Source of the DNA: Amoebophrya sp. A120
Taxonomy: Eukaryota > Sar > Dinophyceae > Syndiniales > Amoebophryaceae
Length of the DNA: 64,000 bases
Direction: 5' to 3'
Assembly (NCBI GenBank): GCA_905178155.1
Contig: CAJINV010000002.1
Coordinates: forward strand, 9,928,931-9,992,930
Every line of letters starts with the position of its first letter. Position 1 is the first letter of the stretch. The notes under the pieces were generated by a model, which saw nothing but the letters and a program-made list of their open reading frames with translations, ran no database searches and had not been told where the DNA came from. Shown in pieces: positions 28,885 to 37,276 of this stretch. A program made the position numbers and the translations under genes.

Positions 28885-29292
28885 CCCCTAGCGACAGCGA
28901 GAAGGTGAAGGCAAGAAATAATCACCAAACTGTATTTTTGTCTCTCCATGACACCACGATGATTTTGCACTCTCGCCCACACGTAAAGGAGATAGATGTG
29001 ACGCTGGCCTTTTTTCCTCTCAGCTCGTATTTCGCGCATCGTGCTTGTGACCAGTTTTTCAAAATAATCCAAATCTGTTCTCTCGTGCTGTGTGAACATG
29101 AAATAAATCAAGCTGCAGTCGAATGCCGAAAACTCTGCCTCACGGCAAGAGAGATCAACGAAGCCTGTAGCGTGTCGATCAATGAGCTGATCATGCTCCA
29201 CGGCACCATTCCTCCTTGGAGACGCAAGCGTACTTGACACGTCTGAGGTGTTGAAAACAGGCAGCGGGAACGGGAGGAATTGATGGGAGTCT
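28885..29292. other. Array spacer between paralogue 4 and the duplicated exon
   Basis: About 400 bp. Both strands happen to be open (28878-29240 minus, 28905-29237 plus); the minus one would need a GTG start and overlaps the paralogue 4 start by 7 bp. No domain is visible, so neither is called a gene. Confidence 0.35.
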
Positions 29293-29565
29293 CTAGAACG
29301 CTAATTCACGCATATAAACTTTTGCATAGTATTTTCCCATATTTGCCGGATCGGCTCCTACCGCTATCCTGAACAAATCCGGATCCGGCCTTGCACCAAT
29401 CCCTGCTCCCATCAGCTCCTCCACTGGATGGCTTAGCTGTCTTTTCCCTGCTTCAAACAGTGAATTTCCCGTCATATTTATCCGGTCCGCACCGCCGTTC
29501 TTCTCGTCCAGAAGGAGAAAATCGTTAACGTATGGCAGTGATTTTCGGTACTGTTTTGCTTTCCA
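29293..29565 (-). pseudogene. Duplicated 3' terminal exon of the cysteine-rich gene at 31526-32442
   Basis: The minus-strand reading QYRKSLPYVNDFLLLDEKNGG... to YYAKVYMRELAF plus stop repeats the last exon of the gene at 31526-32442 with few amino-acid changes (M to L, P to L, V to I, A to G, S to A, P to R). Homology starts at about 29565 and ends at the stop codon near 29293. No 5' exon (the Cys-rich part) is found beside it. The frame is fully open, which is unusual for a dead fragment; it could be an alternative terminal exon of the upstream gene. Paralogue 5 lies between the two copies. Confidence 0.7.
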
Positions 29566-29686
29566 ACGTTCCGTTTTTCTTTCAAACCATCTCTATCGCG
29601 TACGGAATTGTGCTTGTTCGATGGAAATGAAAATGTAGTTTATTCAAGCTGCCTCAATATCCCTGTTGTTCGTGTTCCAATTCAAA

Positions 29687-31177
29687 TCAATGCTCTTGCT
29701 GCGGATATTCTGTGAATATTTTCCTTGCCGCATTTTGTGCGACTGTAGCACGTTCTGCATCTTGTAGCGCTCTCGTTAGATCAATGTAGTATGGCTCCTG
29801 CCACTGTCTTGCTTGCCGCCCGGATTCGTAACGCGGACTGGCAGTCGGTACATGAAGAGAAAAGCACGGGCAGAAATTCTCTTCTCGGTCATTCAAGTTA
29901 TCCTCAATGACTTTGCGCGGAAAGATGAAGACTCCTGCAATAATATCGCCATTCGCAGCCACGGAATTATGGAAGACGACAAGAAAGTCAAGCAGGTGAA
30001 TGTTGGTACCGGGCCCAGAGAAAACTATGCCATCGAGACGCGATGTAGCGAGTAGGACCTTCAGTGATCGCGCTCCCGAGAAGCCTCGCCAGTGCTGCGA
30101 TGCTCTCCGATGCACGACACGGTATTGCCCAAGACGAGCATTGCAAAGGTTGATGTCGGACTGTTCAGTCGGAGAAAATTCAAATCGGTACCCCAACGGC
30201 TCGTAGAGAATTTTGCGTAGCTGCAGCAATCCGTCATATGTGGGCTTGTCTTGCGACCGCGTTTGCAATTTCCTTACCCATCCGTCAAATGGCATCTTCT
30301 TCGTCTCATTTGTAGTGTTCCACCTCTCGATTAGGAAATCGCGAACTGCAGTCGCGTCTACAGCTGCAGAAGTGGGAATCTTGAATCTGGTGCGAAATCG
30401 GCTGTAGAAGCTGTCCTGTAAGAACATCTTTCCCTCGCGTGGCGCCACGCATAAAAGTGGTCCGTACTGGAGTCGCTCCTTTTGGTGCGGCTCACATCTG
30501 AAGTAGCGGTAGCTCGGCGACGCGTAGTCGACCTCGTTTCGCGTGCTACTCTGCGGCTGTTCCTGTTGCAGTCCCAGTCCGGACTTGTACCTATATGAGG
30601 ATGAGCGAACAAGAATGGGTAGCCACAGGTCCGGTGCCTCGAGCGCGTCGTTGCTGCTGGTCACGCGGAACAACATACTGGCAGCGAAGTTTAGTGGCAG
30701 ATTAGTAAACTCGATTTTTGGGCACTCCATGTTGTCGGTCAGAGTTTGTATTTGATTTTGTATTTCTCGGTGCACGAAATCGATGGCCTCTACCCGCTGC
30801 GAGTACCGCAAAAGGCCAGTACTTCCTACTTTCGAAGGATCCACACCGCTAGGAAAATTCCGCCTAGGTCGGCAACCAGGTGACGCGCGGCGTGGCATGG
30901 ACTTGCCTTCGTACCCAAGAAAGTCAGGAAATCCTTTCCAGCCGGAGTTCGCATAGACAACGTTGGGCGACGATGGAACCCCAGGCGGATGGTTTTGCTT
31001 GTGCCAGCTGTACCACTGTCGCGCTTTCCGCAAACCTGCACGACGCGCAATTTCACGCGCCTCAAAGAAGGGAGCAAACTGAGCGCGCTTCCTACCTCGC
31101 GCAACTTGGCCCTGCGGTGCACCTGCGGCCCTCTTGTTCATCGCAAGGATGTGAGACGAGCAGCCAATGGAAGCCAT
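29687..31177 (-). CDS. Array paralogue 5: INT_rpt-like plus MepB-like protein
   Basis: 496 residues, intronless, ATG 31177. N-terminal module FAPFFEAREIARRAGLRKARQWYSWHK, PPGVPSSPNVVYANSGW, FPDFLGYEG. The middle has NFAASMLFRV, DLWLPILVRSS, YRYFRCEPHQK and YGPLLCVAPREGKMFL. The C-terminal module has NLCNARLGQYRVVHRRA, DGIVFSGPGTNIHLLDFLVV, GVFIFPRKVI, FCPCFSLHVP and WQEPYYIDL. It is separated from paralogue 4 by 802 bp, and that gap carries a partial copy of the last exon of the next host gene. This copy therefore sits between direct repeats of host sequence (29293-29565 and 31526-31805), which suggests arrival by duplication or insertion. Confidence 0.75.
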   Translation of the reverse strand: MASIGCSSHILAMNKRAAGAPQGQVARGRKRAQFAPFFEAREIARRAGLRKARQWYSWHKQNHPPGVPSSPNVVYANSGWKGFPDFLGYEGKSMPRRASPGCRPRRNFPSGVDPSKVGSTGLLRYSQRVEAIDFVHREIQNQIQTLTDNMECPKIEFTNLPLNFAASMLFRVTSSNDALEAPDLWLPILVRSSSYRYKSGLGLQQEQPQSSTRNEVDYASPSYRYFRCEPHQKERLQYGPLLCVAPREGKMFLQDSFYSRFRTRFKIPTSAAVDATAVRDFLIERWNTTNETKKMPFDGWVRKLQTRSQDKPTYDGLLQLRKILYEPLGYRFEFSPTEQSDINLCNARLGQYRVVHRRASQHWRGFSGARSLKVLLATSRLDGIVFSGPGTNIHLLDFLVVFHNSVAANGDIIAGVFIFPRKVIEDNLNDREENFCPCFSLHVPTASPRYESGRQARQWQEPYYIDLTRALQDAERATVAQNAARKIFTEYPQQEH

Positions 31178-31525
31178 TTCGTTTCTATTTCACTACGTAG
31201 ATGTCATTCTCTCGTTTAGTCCACGCGCGCAGTCGCTCTTTGCACAACTCGAAACAGCTTCTTCTTGCTCGTACGACGATCTTGTCCTCGTTACATTGTC
31301 TTGTTGTTCTTTGTCTCTTGCAAATCTTCGTATCTGAAGAGCAAGCACGCCTTTGCAGCAACACAACCTGCGACTTTTATCGTCTAACACGATGCCAGGT
31401 ACAGCATACGTTTTGTTCGAAAGAGTTTCCCCTTTGGGGAGACGAAGCCAGAGCTTTTAAGTTGCTTTTCAAACAGTCCGACTTTTTCGGTTTGCGTACT
31501 AGCAGCGACGATTCCGGTGGGGCGA

Positions 31526-32442
31526 TCAAAATGCCAACTCCGGCATGTACACCTTTGCATAGTACTTTCCCATGTTCGAAGGATCTGCTCCTACTGCTAT
31601 CCTAAACAAATCTGGGTCTGGCCTTGCGCCAATCCCTGCCGCCATGAGCTCCTCCACCGGGTGGCTTAGCTGGCGCTTCCCGGCCTCGAACAATGAATTA
31701 CCCGTCATGTTCACCCTATCCGCTCCGCCGTTCTTCTCGTCCGGAAGGAGAAAATCATTCACGTACGGCATCGATTTCCGGTACTGATGAACCCAATCCG
31801 CGGGGTAGGGGTAAGACATGTCTTGCCCGGAGAAAAGACCTGCTTTGTTGATTCGTATTGCAAGGGGCAGCTAAGCGATGTCAATCACGTATACAAAAAA
31901 ACTTCGCTTGGATGCATGATATGCAAGATCAAAGAGAGAATCGTACCCATCGGCGCTTTCCACGCATTCTTCCCCACATACGGCCGTATGTCCGCCTTGT
32001 GCTTCCTCAGAGGATGGTGGCTCAGCCCGTCTGATCGTAAAATCTCGAAGTGCTGCTCCTCCGTCGTGTAGGGAACGCAGCCTACCATCTTATCCTCTGG
32101 CAATACGCTTGTGATATCCGAGCAAGCCAAGCACTTCGCCTTCTTCGGATCTGGCATCAATTCCCTCATATTTGGATCCGGCCCCCGTATCCTCGTGTTA
32201 TAACCTCCGGATTTCGTCTCCAAATCGCTTGGGACTTTCATCACATTCCGCAAATTTGGCACCCACCCGCAGCCGAACTTCGGGTTTTTGCAGCTCACCT
32301 CCGCGCAAGGATCCGTGTCGGGAAGACGGGTCCCGAAACGCCGTTTGCATCCGTAAATGGTGGGTTTGCAACAGAAATTGCACTGGGCGGAATCGGCGTA
32401 GGCGGCGAAGGAGGTGTAGAGGTGGTGAGCCTTGAAGGACAT
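31526..32442 (-). CDS. Cysteine-rich protein of unknown function, two exons
   Basis: ATG 32442, stop 31526-31528. Exon 1 (about 31955-32442) encodes a Cys-rich segment (CNFCCKP, GCKRRFG, CAEVSCKNPKFGCGW, KCLACSD, GCVPYTTEEQHFE) ending KNAWKAPM. A GT donor at about 31955 and an AG near 31820 join it to DMSYPYPADWVHQYRKS..., which ends in KVYMPELAF. The Cys pairs resemble metal-binding or disulphide-rich domains, but I recognise no family and no signal peptide. The last exon has a second copy at 29293-29565. A few Pro-Asp motifs recur (RGPDPNMREL, ARPDPDLFRIAVGADPSN), suggesting a repeated short module within the protein. Confidence 0.65.
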
Positions 32443-33189
32443 TATTTTGCTGTGCGTTGTTAATGCCTCTCACGCTCGTAAATCAAAATCTACAACAGGA
32501 AAACTGCCCCGATATGAACCACGACCAGCACAAAAAGCTGAAGCACAACACAAACTATATGAATGGATCATAGCATGTGATCAGTGCAAATAACGGACGA
32601 AGAATATTACAACCGCAGCCGTGCAGCGATCATACAAGCGTCAGTAGCAAACGAGAGACAAAAAAAAAGTTTCAACGATCAACGATTTAACGAAAGTAGA
32701 ACCTCAGTGAAGATCTGGGAAGAAACTAAAGTACGATTGCGATGTGTAGACGATGAAGCGAAGATGCAGGGCGAAAGCGATCAAATCATTTTCTCGTCGA
32801 ACAGCGATAATGATGACTCTAATGCGACCTTGGTGAGGTGTTGTCTCTGATTTATTTTGCTGCATGGTAAAAATCGACTATCCCATAGTAGTCCAACGGA
32901 CTTGCGCAAGGTACAGAACAGGCTTTGGGGGCCGTAACTCGGACTTCGCTAAAGGATTTAGAAAAAAAGGAATGTCTTTGCTTGCACAGTTTGCACGTAC
33001 GTCGAACCACTCATGGTCGGATTTTTACCAGCTCATGAAGCTCTGCTCGCTTTTTTGGTCGCTATTGCAACCGCATGTGAATTTCTGATCATGTCGTCCG
33101 CAGCAGCATCGTTAGCTAGCCGCTTCGTCGTTGTAAAAAAACCATCCTAGAGTGCAGGAAGATGAATCGCCAGAAGTAATTCCTCGGAG
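32443..33189. other. Intergenic region, no gene recognised
   Basis: About 750 bp. The plus-strand ORF at 32584-32850 has no recognisable feature and runs against the direction of all neighbours. Confidence 0.4.
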
Positions 33190-33490
33190 TTACTTCTTCT
33201 TTCCCTTGATTCCCGCCGCCGCTGCAGCGACCGCCTTCTTCTCGGCAGCCTGTTTTAGGGTTTGGAAACGACACATTCTTTATGTTGCGCGGTCGAAAAC
33301 TCGCTGCCAAAGAAATTTACTTGCATTTCTGGAAAAAGCCCTGCAAAAAAGAGAAAGCAGTAGACTCTTAAATTCATACCTGCTTAGCCTTGAAGGCTTT
33401 CTCCTCCTCGGTCATCTCGCCACCACCGGATTTGGCTTTCTTCTCGACGACGGCACGCTGTGCCTTGTTGCTGGAACCACCGATCGGCAT
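33190..33490 (-). CDS. TMA7-like small ribosome-associated protein, two exons
   Basis: ATG 33490 (MPIGGSSNKAQRAVVEKK), stop TAA 33190-33192. Exon 1 ends GEMTEEEKAFKAKQ before a GT donor (about 33379); exon 2 begins after an AG at about 33250 with AAEKKAVAAAAAGIKGKKK. The product is about 56 residues, Lys/Ala-rich, with the TMA7 hallmark (E/D)EE.KAFK.KQ and a GIK.KKK-type C-terminus. TMA7 family proteins are about 64 residues and associate with the translation machinery. The family match is by motif only; other short Lys-rich proteins could look similar. Confidence 0.6.
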
Positions 33491-34122
33491 TTTGTATGAA
33501 GGGCGGAGCGAACTGGTAACACAAAAAGGGTACTGCTAACTCACTTCGACAAGCTTGAGAAGCTAACGATTCGTTGTAAAAAGTCGCAAAGTGGATTGCT
33601 CCTGGTTTGCAAAGTTAGAAGATTCAGAGATTGAAAGTAGAGTGGATGCGCTTTAGAAAGCTTTTCGATCTTAGCGTCGAAGGGTGTGGTTTTGGGGTCA
33701 AGTTTTTCTGCTTATTTTTCAGTCCGTGTATTGCAGCGAGGAACGGATCTAAGGAACTCACGTCATGGTCGCTACACACAAAATTCTTCGACATCAAGAT
33801 CGTTGTTGTCTTTTTGCATTTTGATCTCTGTAGTCGTGTCTTCTCTCGCACAAGCCTTTTATGCGTGCACTAGACCGATGTTTCTCTTTTCCAACTGCGG
33901 GCAAATAACATTTCTATTCAAAAGCGGCTGCAGCTGAGTTTTGCTTTCGTGGATGCCGCCAGAATCAAATGCTAGTACTTCCTGACACGTATTTTCGAAA
34001 CAAAAAGTAAGCCGTCAAGATGCGAACGTTTTGTAGTCATCTTATCTGCACAAGACAGTTTTCTGCCGCACGGTAAAACCGCACCTCCAAATCACAAACC
34101 CTCGACAAGCCACCTCACCAAT
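33491..34122. other. Intergenic region, no gene recognised
   Basis: About 630 bp; short opposing ORFs only. Confidence 0.4.
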
Positions 34123-36644
34123 TCATTTCCCGCGCAATCTCGGATTTACAAAAGCCGCAATCCCATTGTTGAAGTACACATTGCCGAATCTTTGCGCCTG
34201 TACTTTCGCATTCCACGGGAAGTTGAGCACCGGCTCCCAGCCAAAGTGCAGAAAGTTTTTCACTAGCACTTCCTGTGTCGCGTTCCAGGCCTCCATGTGT
34301 TCCACGAGGGAATACGGGTAGGCATCGATGAGGCAGGGCGTTGTCGTCGTAGTGGAGGTAGACGTTGAAAGCGCTGCACATTCTGTTTTTGCAACAAGAA
34401 AGGCACGCTCCGCTACGTTTCCAGACAGTTGTAGTGCCATCGACGTATTTGCTACACCGGTTGCACCGACAGTGCTACAGGAATGATCCACGACTGCAAT
34501 CGAACTTCCTCCTTGTTCAAGCGGTGTTTCTGATGTTGTATTTTTCATCTCCACCGCATCAGTGGTGCGAATGCCGGCCTCCTCCATTTCCCGGCGCACC
34601 TTCTGTTCCGCTGCCACGCTAGCGCTCCGCCGGATTTTGTCCAACGAGAACCCCGCGGCGATAAATTCGCTCTCGGAGACTACATCGGCGTTGCACCGAC
34701 TGCGATCCACGGAGAGGTCCATTCCCTTCACCGCGTTCTGCAGTCCGTTCCGCGTTAAGACAAAATTGGACACCATCTGGTCGCTGTCCCCGTGGTAGAA
34801 GTCCTTCGTGATGGGGAAGAGGTTGAGCCACTCGAATTGCATCTTCCAGGCGTAGTGGAGGTGCGTGCCGATGTGGACTCTTTTTACGTGCTTGTTCAGG
34901 ATTTTCTCGAAATTCTTTTGCACAACACTCCAATCGTCGTTGGCAAAGAGGTAATACTCCGCTCCCTCGATGTCCACGTCAAGAAGGTCAATGATGCGAC
35001 TGTTTTTGGTAGTACTTTTACCGCCAATAAGGCCGTACAATCGGAGTAACCCAGGTAAATCATCCTTCCAGTTGTGCAGGAGCTCGTTGTAGGGCTGTTT
35101 TGCCTTCTCATCTTCTTGCTGCTTCATGCGTCGCAGGCCCCACCAGGCGGGCTATGGGAAAGGAAAACCACGAAAGCACCACTCGCGAAACTTCGAGGCC
35201 GCTCGTAAGTAATGAGAGACCCAGAGACATCATAGTCAGTAGATAAAAGCGAGGGGTGGCGAGGATGTCTCTTTTCCCATATCCCCCAGCTGTGTTGCAT
35301 TTGTGCTGCACGATAAAGCTCGCGGCCGAAGAAGCCGGCGTGAAAATCGAGAGAGCCGCACTTCTGGATGTTTCGAACAGGACCTGAATCGCCATGGTTG
35401 ATATTCATTTTTCCACCACGACCGGCCATTTTTGTTTTGTTGCAGAATCTTTCCATACCTTTGTGCTTCCGCTTCAACCCATGAATCCTTCCCCGCCGGA
35501 TCCCGTTATGCCTCGCCATCTCCGAAACCGTCGGCCCGAGCGCCTGTACCGCGTCGACCAGGAGATACCGGTAGCAAAAATCCTGGTCAAGCTCAGTTCC
35601 ATATTCTGCATTTCCTTCTTCCCCGTCCGCCTGATCGAGTCCGCCTCCTCTCGCGAGCCACATCCGGTGCCGCAGCTGCTGCTGGACCGCTTTGTGCGCT
35701 GCGAGGGTCCAGTGTCCGTACCCTGAGCCCAGCTCAACGACGGTGAAGGGGCGCCGGCAGTTGATGCACAGCGGTCGGGCGGTTGTGGGGCTGGTGTTTG
35801 CGTTCTGAGAGTGCGCTTCCAGCATCTCCGCGCCCACTTTCGGAATCGGGAGGTCGAAATTTGCATCGACGTACTCCTTTGCGGCAGACAGAACAGAGAC
35901 GTATTCGAAGTACTCCTCGGAAATACCGGGCCAGGAGGTCTGCAGCGACGTTCTGGATTTTTTTCCCTCGCCATTGACCGTTCTTTCACCGCTGCTGCCA
36001 ACGTGATTGAAAGTTCCGTGCTCTTTGTCTTTCCGACGAGCTGTGTCAGTTCTCGCAAGTACAGCCTCCCGAAACGCCTCGCACTGCTTCCGCCGTAGCG
36101 AATGGGCCTGCTGCTGCCGTATAGCCTCGATGTCGTCGCCGTATTTCTTGTTGCAGAAAATGCGGTAGGGGTATCGAACTCCCATAAAGTCAGGGATTAT
36201 TTGCTTGTCATCGAACGCGAAAAGGCTGCCTTCCTCGCGTTTTCCTTTGGACGGAAACTCAACGGCACTAGCAGCCTCAGTCGGTATTTTTGGGCGCGAC
36301 CATTCTGCGGATTTTTGCGGACCTTCAGGGTGATTGCTTGTGCCATCACCATATTCGTCCGTGCCGCTCTTTGGAACGTCCTCAAAGAAAAACGCGTCGG
36401 CCTCGCTTTTGCTGCTTTCTACATCGGCTTCCGTAATGACAAATGGCCAATATCCAATAGTCGGAGAAAAAATCGGGTGGTGTGCCACAATCTCACCAGT
36501 GAGGTCGTTTCTCGTGTAGGTTTCCACGACTAATTGCTCGCCGGGAGCAACATCTAGTGCGGCGATTGAGACGAGATTGAGCGACAAAACCACGGAGAGA
36601 AAAAACAAGGAGAAACGAAACATTTTTTTGGAGACAAGTGACAT
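34123..36644 (-). CDS. Secretory-pathway FkbM-like SAM-dependent methyltransferase
   Basis: Two large open blocks read as one gene: 35124-36644 (506 codons, ATG 36644 with another at 36623) and 34123-35150, joined by a short intron ending CCCATAG near 35153. Starting at the second ATG, a hydrophobic stretch (FSLFFLSVVLSLNLVSIAAL) is a clear signal peptide or anchor. SAM-binding motif I is VVELGSGYGHWTLA (about 35690-35750). The FkbM-type acidic motif LLDVDIEGAEYYLF lies in the second block (about 34960-35010), followed by HIGTHLHYAWKMQ. FkbM domains O-methylate sugars and other small substrates; the substrate is unknown. An insert rich in Lys/Arg lies between the two motifs. The last 150 residues contain low-complexity Ser/Thr runs. 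The exact donor site was not fixed. Confidence 0.7.
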
Positions 36645-37276
36645 TTGCTGCCCCTTTTGCAGAGGACCTTTTGGCGGACTCTCACTTCATATCTTGGTCT
36701 TCGTCTTCCAGAAAGAGAGAGTCAGGCCTACATACGACCTTAGCACAGACTTCTCTCTCGATGCGGCCCTAGAGGCGAAAACGATGCAGCGCATCAAATA
36801 GATATCGTACATGCACCGAGAAAGGAAGTGGTCCTGAACAAAGTACCTCGACATCATGGCACCGCTGTTGCGGCTCTCCGTCAGAAGCCCGTAACGCCCC
36901 AAAGACCTTCTCGAATGAAATGGGGAGTACTTCAACCTTCAGAATGAATCAAACATAAACATTCGTTGACTTATCATGCGGTGGAACTTCAAATAGTCGT
37001 CAAAACTTGGGAAGAAGCGAGAGCGAGAGGGGATTAATTTTTGTAAAACATACGTTGCAGGACGGTGGGGGTGTAAAATTTCACTTGCTGCAACAACGGT
37101 CTTTAGAAAACGGGCAAGAACATGCCTGAAGCGGGGTCCGCCTAGACAACAAAATCGCGATTGAAAATAAATTGCACTGCAGAGGAAATTCAACGTAAAC
37201 TCTGCACCAGCGATAAACAATGTTGTAGCTACTGTACGTATAAAAAAATCAAAATCTAGTGTAAGACGCCACCTAT
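36645..37276. other. Intergenic region, no gene recognised
   Basis: About 630 bp; nothing supported. Confidence 0.4.

Noticed and set aside
28878-29240. 120-codon minus-strand ORF between paralogue 4 and the duplicated exon
   Set aside because: Needs a GTG start, overlaps paralogue 4, and the opposite strand is equally open; no similarity to the array family.
21950-31177. Possibility that the tandem array is a CRISPR-like or transposon array
   Set aside because: The repeats are full-length divergent genes with no short direct repeats, TIRs or transposase motifs.
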